Assembly (NCBI RefSeq): GCF_019703515.2
Contig: NC_059387.1
Span: forward strand, 34,008,877-34,072,876
Origin: Myxocyprinus asiaticus
Taxonomy: Eukaryota > Chordata > Actinopteri > Cypriniformes > Catostomidae
Direction: 5' to 3'
Length of the DNA: 64,000 nucleotides
Translations under genes and position numbers: made by a program
Notes under the pieces: model-generated
Seen by the model: only the letters and a program-made list of their open reading frames with translations
Told to the model about the DNA's origin: nothing
Databases searched by the model: none
In this document: piece after piece, positions 1 through 11,402 of the stretch
How positions within the stretch are numbered: position 1 is the stretch's first letter
How the letters are laid out: each line of letters begins with the position of its first letter

Positions 1-251
1 CACCATACTATAGGGTCATTCCATACAGAATGCTCAAAATTATCTACTTAGAAGGTCCCTTCGAAATGAATGTTGAACTGATGGACACTTTGCTCCGAAG
101 CAGATAGGAACCGGACCATAAGTCGTAAATCTGTAGGTTTGCCAAGTGTAATGAAAATGAAACCAGCTGCAGTTGCAAACACACTCTGGCTCTATAAGTA
201 AAAAGCTAGACAACCCTTTATTCTGTGTTTTATTAAAACCTTTAATTATTA

Positions 252-697
252 GGGGCCTGGGTAGCTCAGCAAGTAAAGACGCTGACTACCACACCTGGAG
301 TCACACGTTCGAATCCAGAGTGTGCTGAGTGACTCCAGTCAGGCTTCTTAAGCAACCAAATTGGCCCGGTTGCTAAGATGGGTAGAGTCATGTTGGGTTA
401 ACCTCCTCGTGGTCACTATAATGTGGTTCTCGCTCTCGGTGGGGCGCGTGGTGAGGTGTGCGTGGATGCCACGGAGAATAGCGTGAAGCCTCCACACACG
501 CTATGTCTCTGCGGTAACGCGCTCAACAAGCCACATGATAAGATGTGAGGATTGACGGTCTCAGATGTGGAGTCAACTGAGATTCGTCCTCCACCACCCG
601 GATTGAGGCAAGTCACTACGCCACCACGAGGACTTAGAGTGCATTGGGAATTGGGCGTTCCAAATTGGGGAGAAAAAGGGGAGAAAAAAAAAACTTC
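252..697 (+). mobile_element. tRNA-derived SINE, family 1, copy 1
   Basis: The head reads like a tRNA: GGGTAGCTCAGC (A box) then GTTCGAATCC (B box), an internal RNA polymerase III promoter. A body of about 350 bp and an A-rich tail follow. Three more copies of this body lie in the window, at 3558-4012 (+), 44070-44345 (-) and 61960-62378 (-). AATTATTA flanks both ends (244-251 and 698-705), a plausible target-site duplication. The tRNA part is not a functional tRNA, because the 3' half runs directly into the SINE body. Confidence 0.85.
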
Positions 698-984
698 AAT
701 TATTATAATGAACTTTTTTAAACCCCTGCCTTTTTGTTTTATTTTTGTCCAGAACTAGTTATTGCTTGTGTAATTTTTTACTCTTAATTCATTTGAAATT
801 TTATTCTAAAAAATTAGTTTAAAATGTATTTATTTATTATTATTATTATTATAAAAATATTTATTTAAACATTTAAATTTACTTAAATTGATTGATTTGT
901 TTACTCGTATTTTTTAAAAATTAAAATAAACACAAATATTTAAAGCATTAAGCTTAAATTTCTTCATAAAGTACAGTAGTCTTA

Positions 985-1415
985 AATAAATATTCCGGGT
1001 TCAGTACAAGTTAAGCTCAATCGACAGCATTTGTGACAATGTTAATTAACATGAAAATAATTTCAATCGTCCCTACTTTTTTTTTAAAGAAAGTAAAAAA
1101 CAAAGGAAGTGAATGGGGCCAATTTTTGGAGGGTTTAAATGCAGAAATGTGAAGCTTATAATTTTATAAAAGTACTTACTTTAATTCTTCTGTTAAAACT
1201 CGTGTATTATTTGAAGTTTAAAGTTGTTTAAATCGTCGTTTTTAGTCATTTTAGAGTTTACGCCATTACGTCATCACGGCAACAAAGTTGTAAAATTAGA
1301 TATAACTTTAGTTAGTAAGTGATTTTATCACACTAAAATCATTTTATGTCTATATGTTTGAAACTGTGATTATTTGAACGTTTATGGATTGGCCCCATTC
1401 ACTTCCATTGTTCCA
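985..1415. repeat. Dispersed non-coding repeat, fold-back family
   Basis: Contains GACAGCATTTGTG near 1023, the motif also found in the inverted arms at 5301-5705 and at about 7040. Near its ends it also carries phrases of the type ATGGGGCCA and GGCCCCATTCACTTCC in opposite orientation. No coding potential was seen. It is probably a short non-autonomous DNA element; the exact ends were not resolved. Confidence 0.45.
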
Positions 1416-1689
1416 TTGTTTTATTATTTGAAACCTAACAAACTTCTTTTTGCTTAAAAAGTAGGCTTGTGCTATATTTCTTAGAAATCAATGCCACTTG
1501 GTTTGATATTTTGTTTAATAATGCAGAGACTTTCACACATTTCTGAGTGTGACTAAAATGTCCAAGTACTTTTTGGGGCCACTGTACATCAGATGTAATG
1601 AGCTGATCATCTAATTGTATTTATTTATTAATTAATTTATAAATGTATTAAGTGTTGAGTTGATTTACCACATGCTGTTATCTCTCTCT

Positions 1690-1935
1690 TGCTCATTTGT
1701 CATGTCTCAGGGCTGCTGTACGGACATGCATGCTTTTTCTCATCCGTCTGCCCTCAACTCGTCTATCTCTCAGTCTCTGGTTTCTGAAGATGTAGAGCAC
1801 ATACACACCTGGCAGAAGGAGATGTTCCTGCGAATGATGTTCTGGGGCTTCAGAGAGACACACACTCTTGAAACGGCTTTCTCGCACGCTCAGAAATACT
1901 GGGTGAAGAGACTGAAGAAGCTGAAAAGTGTGACA
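1690..1935 (+). other. Possible coding exon of unknown gene
   Basis: An open frame follows a plausible acceptor (TGTCTCAG at about 1702-1709). It encodes a stretch rich in Trp, Phe, Lys and Arg, including HTWQKEMFLRMMFWGF and KYWVKRLKKLK, and stops at about 1962. A possible donor is AAAA|GTGTGA near 1925. Composition looks more protein-like than the surrounding AT-rich DNA. I do not recognise the family, no partner exons were identified, and it could be a chance frame or part of an old repeat. Confidence 0.25.
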
Positions 1936-2275
1936 GGGGATAGTGGTGCGTTCACACTGTAGGCGTTCCTAAACTACAGTGTCCATGAAAATGAATGACT
2001 TCTGGTAGCTTTGATGCTTCATATCAGTGTTAGGGCGAACACACCTAAAAAGGATAGTTCATCCAAAATTAAAAATGGTCATAATTTATTCAGTCGAATA
2101 AAGTAGATACTTTAGTGAATGTCTTGGGCAATCTTTTCAAAACAGGCAACGGATGTCAAGATTTTTACAGAAAATGACTTGATTTGGATGTTTCTCATCA
2201 AAACCTATCATATGTCTTCAAAAGACTTGGAATATGATGCAGTTGTAGCATGCACTACTTTTATTTATTTGTCCT

Positions 2276-2860
2276 TTATTTAGAACAGAGATATGATGGC
2301 AATAAGCCCAAAATACATCTATAGACGAACAGATACCAATGCTTTAGTCTGCGTGTGCACAATGAGTGCCAAGTGACCTTATTATACAGCTCACAATTTG
2401 TTATAAATCTAAGTGCACCATGATAAATAGTGTCTAATGAACATAAAAGATAGGAGAGTGTAGATTTATACAAAACATCTCCATAATCAAGCACAGGCAG
2501 AAAAGAGGCATCAAATGAAAAACAGGACTTATTTTTGAAAGAAAACCCTGGCTTTACCTTGAGTTTTGTCCCTAACTGATTTACATAAGACTTAAAAGAT
2601 AATGATTCAAGTATAAAACCAAGCTATTTATATTCAGACACAGTCTCTATCATAGTACCCTGCAAAGTGCGAAGAGATGCTAGATTTGTTGTTGATTTCT
2701 TTGAGTTAGAGAAAAACATGGCTTTAGTTTTATCAGTATTTAAAACAAGTTTCAAGCTAAAAAGCCTTTGTTGCGCAACATCAAACACAGAATTATCATT
2801 TCCACTGTGTGCAGTCTCCTGAGATAAAATAATATCACATCAGTGAATTATTTAGTAAAT
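2276..2860 (-). mobile_element. Non-LTR retrotransposon 3' remnant
   Basis: Read on the minus strand, the region encodes the end of a LINE reverse transcriptase and its following segment. LNTDKTKAMFFS comes first, then LDYGDVLY and YHGALRFIT, then KHWYLFVYRCILGLLPSYL. These phrases are typical of the C-terminal part of fish LINE ORF2 proteins. A stop interrupts the frame in the middle (after SEYK), and the catalytic YADD region is not present. It is a dead 5'-truncated copy; the clade was not determined. Confidence 0.7.
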
Positions 2861-3084
2861 AAAGAATTCTTCATCTTAATGGCACAGTTCTGTATAAATA
2901 TAAATAAAGAGTACATTTTAAAATGTATCTGTATGTTTTGCCTATCAAGTTGTTATTTTAATCAAGTAATGATTTGTCAAAAAGTAATTTAATACATTCA
3001 GCATGAAATAAAACATTGCAGGAGTGAAGGAAGCAGTAAACTCCCAGCTCGTACATCTTCCCCTCTGTGGATTATGGGCAATTA

Positions 3085-3350
3085 ACCATCGTCCGTATCA
3101 CTTCTGAAGATATTAATTAAATTACTGGAGTCATATGGATTACTTTTATGCTGCCTTTATGTGCTTTTTGGAGCATTAAAATTTTGGCACCCATTCACTT
3201 TCATTGTATGAAGCTACAGAGCTGAAATATTCCTCTAAAAATCTTCATTTGTGTTCATCAGAATAAAGAAAGTCAAACACTTCTGGGATGGCAGGAGGGT
3301 GAGGAAATGATGAGAGAATTTTCATTTGTGGGTGAACTATCTCTTTAAAG
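3085..3350 (+). repeat. Dispersed cyprinid repeat R1, copy
   Basis: A roughly 260-bp element ending in GAGAGAATTTTCATTTGTGG then GTGAACTATCTCTTTAA. Closely similar copies lie at 5355-5550, 25555-25790 and 59485-59750, with inverted or partial copies at 3352-4190, 22885-23170 and 38040-38155. It has no coding capacity and is probably a non-autonomous element. Confidence 0.7.
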
Positions 3351-3351
3351 T

Positions 3352-4190
3352 GATAGCTCAGCCATAGTTTAATATTCCGTCATCATTTCCCAACCCTGAT
3401 GTTGTTCCAAACCCATGTGTCCTTCTGTATTCTGTGGAACACAAATGTTAGACAGAATGTTAGAGACTGACAGTCTTGGTCAACATTCACTTTCAAAATA
3501 TGGAGTAAAAAAAATACATTCACTGAAAGTAAATAGTAAATTTCCTTATTGTGTTGCGCGGGGCCTGGGTAGCTCAGTGGTAAAAGACACTGGCTACCAC
3601 CCCTAGAGTTCGCTAGCTCGCTAGTTTGAATCCCAGGGCGTGCTGAGTGACACCAGCCAGGTCTCCTAAGCAACCAAATTGGCCCGGTTGCTAGGGAGGG
3701 TAGAGTCACATGGGGTAACCTCCTCGTGGTCGCTATAATGTGGTTTGTTCTCGGTGGGGCGCGTGGTGAGTTGAGCGTGGATGCAGCGGTGGATGGCGTG
3801 AAGCCTCCACATGCGCTATGTCTCCGTGGCATCGCGCTCAACAAGCCACGTGATAAGATGCGTGGATTGACGGTCTCAGACGTGGAGACAGCTGGGATTC
3901 GTCTTCCGCCAGCCAGATTGAGGCGAATCATCACTATGCCACCACGAGGACTTAAAAGCACAAATGTTTTCATTGGGTGAAAAAGGGGAAAAAATCCCAC
4001 AAAAAAAAACGTATTGTGTTGCATGGAAGAAAGAAAGTCATACGGGTTCGGAACAACATGATGATGAATGATGACAGAATTGACATTAATAATAATAATG
4101 ATTCTGTAATACATTGTGACGAGGAGAAGGGCAGCTGCGTGTGGCTCTCTCTCCCAAACTGCCACATCCAGCTCGGCCTTATCCCTCTCC
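3352..4190 (-). repeat. Inverted R1-type repeat split by a SINE
   Basis: The R1 family in opposite orientation, beginning AAAGTGATAGCTCAGCC and carrying the usual TTGTTCCAAACCCATGTG phrase. It is interrupted at 3558-4012 by a family-1 SINE and continues afterwards with GAACAACATGATGATGAATG. The SINE is therefore younger than this copy. Confidence 0.65.
3558..4012 (+). mobile_element. tRNA-derived SINE, family 1, copy 2
   Basis: Full-length copy starting with GGGGCCTGGGTAGCTCAG and ending in an A-rich tail. Perfect 10-bp direct repeats ATTGTGTTGC flank it at 3548-3557 and 4013-4022, the target-site duplication of LINE-mediated insertion. It has landed inside an R1 repeat. Confidence 0.9.
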
Positions 4191-4269
4191 TTGGCTGATT
4201 AGCCTGATTGGGGGCCGGCCGTGCGGACTCACGACCCAGCCACGTCCTCCTCCTCGTCACACACATGTT

Positions 4270-4740
4270 AAATGTGTATTATGTATTGGAATATAGGGGA
4301 GTTAATGTCCATTATGTCATTTGTGAAAGTAATGATTTACTCCCTCTTGAGTACTTTTTTACTTGGATACTTTCTTACTCTTACTCAAGTAATTATGTTA
4401 GTACTTTTAATTCTACTTGAGTAATAAGTAATTGTACTTTTACTTGCATACAGTTTTTGGCTACTCTACCCACCTCTGGTGTCAGTTTGAATGCACATTG
4501 GACACAGGTTCTAATTAGGGATGTTCATGTCTCGATTTCGATTGTCGAAATTCGGTTATCTCTTTGACACACTACTATTCGAATACCAAAATCACTATAC
4601 TGCTATTCAATACGTGCAATAGAGATCTTCAACCCGACACGAACTCGACAAGTTCCAACAAACCATCGGGTTTTCTGGACGAGTTTGGGTCAGTTTTTCA
4701 AGTATAGGGCAAGTTTGGGGCTGTTCAAACATGCTTTTTT
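4270..4740. repeat. Non-coding dispersed repeats
   Basis: First a segment of alternating ACTTGAGTAA and TACTTTTACTT phrases (4320-4450), internally inverted. Then a segment from about 4505 with TCGATTTCGATTGTCGAAAT. Both resemble common fish interspersed repeats. No frame of interest was seen. Confidence 0.4.
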
Positions 4741-5300
4741 GTGCATGTGCACTGTTTTTCTATGTACTGTTAACATGCCCTGGTTGGACGTCTTTGACTG
4801 TTGCACCGAATCTCACCGTTTTCTTTCAGCGTCTCGTGAAGGATCGCTGCATTTTTAGACACCAAGTATAGTTTTAAAGAGCTTTAATTTTTATAATTGC
4901 ATATCAAAACACCTACGTTGTGTTTCATTCATTGTTTTGACGAAGTTCTGATTGCAAAGAGGACTTTATGTGAGTGTTACACCATTAAACATGATTCCAG
5001 GTTTTTTACATCAAACAAAATTTTAGCACACGATAAACGGTAAGACAGTGCTTTTTCCCTTTTGCTCTGGTGTTCATATTTACGTACAATAATTAAACAA
5101 GTTCAATGACATTTGATATTAAACCATTTAAAAATCAAAGCATCCCAAAGAGGCTATTTAACCACAGCAGTGTAACTCCACGAACATGACAATACTTGCA
5201 TTCGCAGAGCACATATACAGGCAGTGACAGTTTGATTAATTAAGTTTGACTTTAATGTGAGACTTTGTCATTTGAAGATCTATCTATTGTGCTATTTAGG

Positions 5301-5705
5301 CAAGTTGACAGCATTTGTGGCATAATGTTGATTTCAGCCTGATCTCATGAACATTGTCTGTGATTTTTGGAGCTTCAAACATCTGATCACCATCCACTTG
5401 CATTTTAAGGACCTGCTGAGCTGAGATATTTTTCTATTTTTCTTCAAATGTGTTCTGGTGAAGAAAGAAAATCAGACACATCTGGGATATCATAAGGGTT
5501 AGTAAATGATGAGAGAATTTTCATTTTTGGGTGAACTACCCCTTTAAAAACCTTGTCTGATTACGATTTTACTAGCTTTTGGCAAAACTGCAGCGAGACG
5601 TGTAATGAAGCACATCATTTAATTTTGCAAAAATGTTGCCACGGTCAGGTAATGTTCATGAGATCAGGCTGAAATCAACATTATGCCACAAATGCTGTCA
5701 ACTTG
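5301..5705. mobile_element. Fold-back element with 55-bp perfect arms
   Basis: 5301-5355 and 5651-5705 are exact reverse complements, starting CAAGTTGACAGCATTTGTGG on the left arm. The space between holds an R1 copy (5355-5550) whose end GTGAACTACCCCTTTAA is clear. This looks like a MITE or a folded-back pair of elements with a nested insertion. Confidence 0.75.
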
Positions 5706-5894
5706 TACTGAACCTGGAATATTCCTTCAACGAAGACCTTCTTCATCGCTGGCAAACGATAGGACACATTTGCCGGTTTGGTTTCCACTGATTGTAGATA
5801 AACATCCACTGCATCTGGTGCTCTTTTTTTTTAATCTGTGTTTTTAAAGTATTCCCTTAACACGCTTGGAAGTGAGAAATCGCTCCAAACGATT

Positions 5895-6130
5895 CAGGGC
5901 GTTTTCACACCTAGTTCGTTTGAGCACTTCAAGCGCTCTCAGAGCAGTGTAACGTGAAAATGTGAACAACCCAAATGATCTCAGACCCCCCTAAAAGGAC
6001 CCAAAAGCAAACCGTACTCAAACCTCCTCCTGAGGTTCGTTTGTGGGTCCTTTTGTGGTTCGATTGATTTGTGCAATGTGAAAACGAAGAGGTACCAGTC
6101 TGCTTTGCCTTTCTTTATGACATACTGTAA
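5895..6130. repeat. Short interspersed repeat with inverted ends
   Basis: Begins GGCGTTTTCACACCTAG and ends near AATGTGAAAACGAAG, so the termini are partly complementary. The inside contains paired AAAGGACCCAAAAG and GGGTCCTTTTG. Non-coding, MITE-like. Confidence 0.5.
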
Positions 6131-6244
6131 GTACCTTGAGGCTTGCCTAACAAGTTGTAATACATACTGTCTGCGATTTATTTGATCAAACCATGTTTAT
6201 TTTTTACTTCATGTTCCAATCACATTTTACTGTCTGACAGAAAT

Positions 6245-6600
6245 ATAGTATTTTCTTATTTTCTTATAGAATTTTCATTTTTGGGTGAACTATCCCTTTA
6301 AGGTTTTTTAGGGGCCAAGCACCGAAGGTTATTAAAAATCCCAAGGCCAAATTCCCCCCATTGGCCCTCATCAATATGGCTTCCTAATAATCCCCATCCA
6401 TTAATTGGCTCTACACTCCACTCTCTCCTCTCCACCAATAGCTGGTGTGTGGTGAGAGTACTGGTGCACTATGGCTGCCGTCACATCATTTAGGTGGATG
6501 CTGCACACTGGTGGAGGTTGAGGAGAGTCCCCTGTTCACTGTGTAAAGCGCTTTGGGTGTAGTGTCAGAATAGTGCTATATAAATATAATGCTCATTCAT
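6245..6600 (+). repeat. R1 end followed by a LINE/SINE-like tail repeat
   Basis: 6260-6305 is the terminal part of an R1 copy (GGGTGAACTATCCCTTTAA). From 6307 a second repeat follows. It ends with TAAAGCGCTTTGGGTG and GCTATATAAATATAATG before an ATTC-rich run, a 3' tail seen on many fish retroposons. Confidence 0.55.
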
Positions 6601-6869
6601 TCATTCAAATACTGTAAGTGTGTATGTGTAGGTGGGTCTGTAATACAAGCGTTAAAATGTATCATTTTTCAAACAATGTGTTAGAGTAAAAGTGTTTTGA
6701 TATCATAGCATAGCAGTGTGAGTAACAGAGTGAAAAATACATGTTTATAAAGTCATAATTAGCTGTTGTAGTCGTGATGTGTGAAAGTGAATGAAATGCA
6801 CAGTTGTTGTAGCGCCTCTAGTGTTCATCTCACCAGGAAACTGCGGCAAAAAACTTGCAGTTACAGTAA

Positions 6870-7085
6870 GATACTTACAATGGAAGCGAATGGGGCCAGT
6901 CCATAAACAGTAATGTTTATGGACTGGCCCCATTCCCTTCAATGTAAGCACTTTACCGTTACTGCAATTTATTTATTTATATTTTATGAACGTGGGATGA
7001 GCTGAAATAATTTTTTGTGGTAATCAACATTATGCCACAAATGCTGTCGATTGAGCTTAACTTGTATTGAACATGAAACATTCTT
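6870..7085. repeat. Hairpin-bearing repeat
   Basis: 6888-6908 and 6915-6935 are perfect 21-bp inverted repeats separated by 6 bases (arm starts GAATGGGGCCAGTCC), with weaker pairing beyond. The right part (7020-7075) repeats the GACAGCATTTGTG fold-back family motif in inverted form. Non-coding. Confidence 0.6.
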
Positions 7086-7202
7086 TTAAATTCAACACAG
7101 CTTATGAATGACCTTCTTTTTTGTTGTTGTTGATTGTTTTTGGAAATGTACCCCAATGTTTTCTTTAGATTACCTTAATATACAGTACAAACACAATGGT
7201 GT

Positions 7203-7520
7203 TTAAATCCTTGTTAGTGTGCCCGCCTCCCTTGCCGGAGATACCGGTTCGAATCCCGCTTGGAGCAGGTCGAGCAGGACCAGTTTCAGTGGTGCCGTGA
7301 CCCGGATGGGAGTGAGGTTTGGGGGGGTGAGTGTAACAGTAGCCAGCTGGTAGATAGCTGTGCAGTGTGTAAACCTCACTCCCCTGGCCTCAAGAGGCGC
7401 ACTAGCGACTGACACCAGGGGCTGTAGCCTTTATCCTCCTTGTTAGCGTGCCTGCCTCCCATGCCAGAGACGCCGGTTCGAATCCCGTTCGGAGTAGGTC
7501 AAGCAGGACTGGTTACACAT
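7203..7520 (+). mobile_element. tRNA-like retroposon pair
   Basis: Two tRNA-like heads in direct repeat, at about 7203-7275 and 7438-7510. Each has a CGCCTCCC- or TGCCTCCC-type segment and a B box CCGGTTCGAATCCCG, and about 160 bp of non-tRNA body lies between. It resembles a SINE with a partly duplicated head. No intact cloverleaf was found, so it is not called as a tRNA gene. Confidence 0.55.
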
Positions 7521-7663
7521 ATTCCATATCGAACAAAAATGATCTAAATCATCCTAAACTCCATAGGTACCAGGCCATGGCTCAATATTAGTAGCAGAAG
7601 CACATCGCACTTCAGCGAGCCAGACACAGAGAACTCATTCACAACGCACAAACACAGTCCCCT

Positions 7664-8034
7664 TCACACACACACACACACAAATGCATGCACGAAAAAC
7701 CCATCCTCCTCCTCAGTGAGCTAAACATAGTAGATACTTATATACACATTATATGCACATGAAACATGCAAAAAAACTGTGAATAACACAAACAGCTGCA
7801 CACATTGACATTGTGAGGGCGTAAATCTAAAGGACGACAGCTGGATAAAACATTGAAAATCATGACACAGTTCAAGTTTCGGCTTAAAACAGAGAGGGAA
7901 TGTGGGAGAGTTATATTGTTTTTTGTATATATTTTTGTGTGTATAAGTGTGTGTGTGTTGTACAGAATGGAGTGAGGTGAGGGAAGACAGAATATCCTCT
8001 GCACCACTGTGTGACTGGATTCTTAATGGTAGGG

Positions 8035-8081
<47 letters not shown>

Positions 8082-8180
8082 CAGATGGCTTATCATTAAG
8101 TCATGATACATAGAGTTATGTATATATAAAAAATAAACAAATATCTATCTATCTATCTATCCAGTATACATATATACATT

Positions 8181-8213
<33 letters not shown>

Positions 8214-8215
8214 TT
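7664..8215. repeat. Cluster of simple repeats
   Basis: (CA)n at about 7664-7682, (GA)n at about 8040-8073, (ATCT)n at 8142-8161 and (CA)n at 8187-8213. The reading frames here are microsatellite translations only. Confidence 0.8.
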
Positions 8216-8409
8216 TTATTTTCATTTATACATATATAAATCTATACACTATATAAGTTTTACTTTCTTTATTCATTTTGCAGACATTTTCATCCAAAGT
8301 GACTTACATATTAGAGACATATATCATAATTAATAATCAGTTATTGTTAATTATTAACTAATTATATTAAGTATGTTAAAAGATAAATAATAACCTAAAT
8401 ATTATTAGC

Positions 8410-8525
8410 AATTATTTTCTGGAGTACTTGATTCTGATTGGTTAATGAAGCATTCTGTGGTAATATATATATTTTAAATGACCACTAAGTTGTATATATT
8501 GACCGTTGTCCCTGGCAACAAATCT
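8410..8525. repeat. Fragment of a DNA-type repeat related to 42.7 kb
   Basis: ACTTGATTCTGATTGGTTAA at about 8427 matches ACTTGATTCTGATTGGTCAA at about 42707. GTTGTCCCTGGCAAC follows at about 8506. Probably a shared interspersed element. Confidence 0.45.
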
Positions 8526-10239
8526 CCTACTCTTTGTTTTATGTCTCTTGTATCACTCTGCATTTTTTTTTTCTTTTGCATAATAAAATTGTAAACTCAA
8601 ATCTATTGTTCATGCCATCTATTGCCATATTTGGTAAGTAGCATGTATTAAGTGGGGACATGTAGATCCATCCATTGATTATTTGTAAAATAAAACTATT
8701 TTAGGATAAAGCAAGACCTTCTACAATGCTTAACAGATCATTACGTAACACATTTAGAACTACATTTGTAAATAAATAGAATATTGTCAGGATTTTGAAG
8801 AAATTACATTTAAATCAACTTAAATATATTATTGTTAAATCATTTGACAAATTAATAGACATGGGGACAGAAAGAACTATAGATTAATATAGATTAAACA
8901 CCAGATTAATGTAGACAGCAGTTTTGCCATTACAATAATTAATATTTAACAATATATTTTAGACCAGGGATTTTTAAACTGGGGTCCGGGTACTGCGAAG
9001 TGCTGCCAGTGGGTTGTGGAAAATTTCAGATGAAGAAAAAGTGTTCATAAATACAAAGAAAGTCAAAAATAATATTTACCGAATTTGAATCATTGCTATA
9101 AAATGTTTCTCTTCAGGTTTATTCCTTTAACATTACTCAGACACTGTCACCTTAATACAAAGTGGGCTACATATTTTTCAGATTACATTTTAATCATTTC
9201 TTTTGGCTTTAATAACAATATAAAAGCCAGTTCTTTAAAGAGTATTTATAGTATTGCATTTAAAAATTTTCTTACACAGTTTTAATCTGTCTTTATATAT
9301 AACGACAAATATACAGTATCTCACAAAGTGGTCAACATATCTGGGTTTCCCTGCCATCAAAAAGTTATGCAACGGTCTGTGGCCACACTGAAAATCTGGG
9401 ATTCAAAATTTCACTTCATCCTGGAAATAAGCAATGTTTTAAGGTTTTGAAAATGTTTACATTTAAAGAAAGGTTACACCATAAAAAAATAATTAGAAAA
9501 ATGGAAGATTCTGCACTATTTCTAGTCAGTCAAATAAGCAAATTTGTGACTTTGACCATGTTAACTCCTTGCACAGATGGACAGATCTCCTTGCTTCCTT
9601 TGAAGCACACAAGATGCTCTTTGGGACATTTTCAAGTCATCAGGTTTTGCACAAACTTATGGAGTCATTTAAAGGAAAAATCTGACTTTAGCCTGCTAAA
9701 TAGCCTACTAAGACATTCTGAAATCGATGTTAATTTCTCAGTTCAACTTTTTACTCAAATTATTATTTTGATAATATAATGTATAATGAGATTCTTGTAT
9801 TAAATAAGACAAATGCACAATAGAAACATTTTCACTAGGCAACTGGACTCCACTGTACTTTATTAAATGTTATATAGCCTGAGGATCTGACAGTTGTCCT
9901 AGATTGCGCATGCACATTAAATGAGTGAAAGTGGTTCGATGGATGTATAGAAAAGCAGATCACTGCTAGGCTATATCAGGTGTGTTTTGTACAAGTCTTC
10001 AGCTGGCCGCTGTATTCAGGAGCAACACGGACTTTACGTAAGATGCGCTGTTACGCTGGGTGCAGCATCCGTCCTTCTATCCGGCCAAGACGCATATGAG
10101 CTGCCTGCATATACCAGCTGCAAAATGCGTGGATATATATATTGTTTTACACCTTAAAAACCGGATAACAGTATTGCATTCGAATTTTACAGTTTACAGC
10201 GCTCGCATCGTTCCTTTTTTCCGTGTAGTAGTATCTGTG
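8526..10239. other. AT-rich stretch without recognised gene
   Basis: Open frames at 9085-9285 and 9447-9779 have low-complexity AT-driven composition and no recognisable domain. No clear transposon ends were seen. From about 9960 GC content rises toward the candidate promoter. Confidence 0.5.
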
Positions 10240-10724
10240 AAGGATAGATTCATCGTTATTCACCGTCTCCGCGCGCCACTGACGCGCTCCGGATCTGTGG
10301 GAGAGCGGCGCAAACGCGCGCGCGCGCGAGAGAGAGAGACGGAATCAATTGAACGCACGAAAAAAAAAAAAACGAAGAGCGGAGGGAAAAGATAATTAGA
10401 ATGAAGATCCATCTGGGCAAGGAAAAAAAGGATTAGGTACGATTTATCAGATGTATTGTCTCGCATACGTCGAATGGGCAACGAATGAACGTAATGTATA
10501 GGTCTGTCTATATAATTGCATGTTGTATGATTGACTGGCATTGATTTGGTTGTATAGAGGTTGCCACATGGTTAAGATCTTCAACATGCATCTTTAGTAG
10601 AAGAGGATCCGGAGAATGTCATGGACGCATAAGAGGAAAACGGTAGGACGCTTTCTCATTCAGCATTCATTTCACGCATTTTGTATTATTATTTATTTAT
10701 TTATTCCGTTTATTTAACGATGTT

Positions 10725-10725
10725 T

Positions 10726-10767
<42 letters not shown>

Positions 10768-10769
10768 AA
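10725..10769. repeat. (TA)n(TG)n microsatellite
   Basis: A run of TA dinucleotides followed by about 12 TG dinucleotides. Confidence 0.9.
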
Positions 10770-11301
10770 TCTGTCGGTTGCTGTTTTGGTTATGCATTTG
10801 TTTTTATTTATTTGTTGAGAAACGGTGCTACTCTTGGTGATGTAAATTATGTCTTGGCTGTATCATTTGCATTTTTCTTTCTCATTATCGGCGAGTTACA
10901 CACACAGACTCGCGCCTGTGCCATTTTGTTGCGCGTCTTCTTGTGTCTGTGTGTGCGCGCGCGCGCGTCGAGGCCTCACTTGTGTATTTCACGCGCGTGC
11001 GACTGGATCCGTTTAGAAGACGCCGCAGTCACTATCGCATTCAAATGCACACGCTCGGGTTCTCGGTCATATACGACCCACTGCGGTCTTTATGATGATG
11101 GAAATAGGGTCTAAGATGTTGCATTTTGTAAAGGTTAATAAACAGTCTATATAATATCTCATGCCTTCTGGAACAGATTTTCTTTCATCTATGCATTCTG
11201 CTCGAATTTATTGGCCGGTGGGTTTTAACGGAGCCGTAGAGCAAATAGAGCGCCGCCACCCAACCGGATTCCGACACCCAGCATCTGCAAATCAATTTAG
11301 C

Positions 11302-11315
11302 GTTGTCATGGTTAC
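11302..11315 (+). promoter_or_regulatory. RFX X-box-like motif
   Basis: GTTGTCATGGTTAC fits the two half-site X-box pattern recognised by RFX factors (GTTRYCATGRYAAC type, one arm relaxed). It sits at the 3' edge of the candidate lrrc4b promoter block. Confidence 0.35.
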
Positions 11316-11340
11316 AGTGAAGCTGCACCACCGCACCTGT

Positions 11341-11402
11341 GACACACACACACACACACACACGCACACACACACGCACACACACGCACACACGCGCGCG
11401 TA
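11341..11402. repeat. (CA)n microsatellite with CG interruptions
   Basis: ACAC repeats interrupted by single GCAC units, ending in CGCGCG. The frames on both strands here are spurious. Confidence 0.9.

Larger units (their letters stand above)
10240..11340 (+). promoter_or_regulatory. Candidate lrrc4b promoter / first non-coding exon
   Basis: This is the only CpG-dense part of the first 17 kb: GCGCGCCACTGACGCGCTCC near 10270, an alternating (GC)n run with GA repeat at about 10315-10340, and further CpG-rich DNA at 10910-11060. Purine-rich DNA with a possible splice donor (GAAAACG|GTAGGA at about 10642) would suit a 5' UTR exon spliced toward 16.8 kb. A CpG-rich block about 6 kb upstream of the coding exon fits a neuronal gene with a non-coding first exon. 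No transcription start can be placed from sequence, so the call is an inference. Confidence 0.4.

Noticed and set aside
260..330. tRNA gene
   Set aside because: A and B boxes are present, but the 3' half continues into a SINE body repeated elsewhere. The same applies to 3560-3640, 7203-7275, 7438-7510 and 46878-46950.
3383..4165. 260-codon minus-strand open frame
   Set aside because: It crosses a SINE and an R1 repeat, and similar frames occur in the other SINE copies. Chance frame through repeats.
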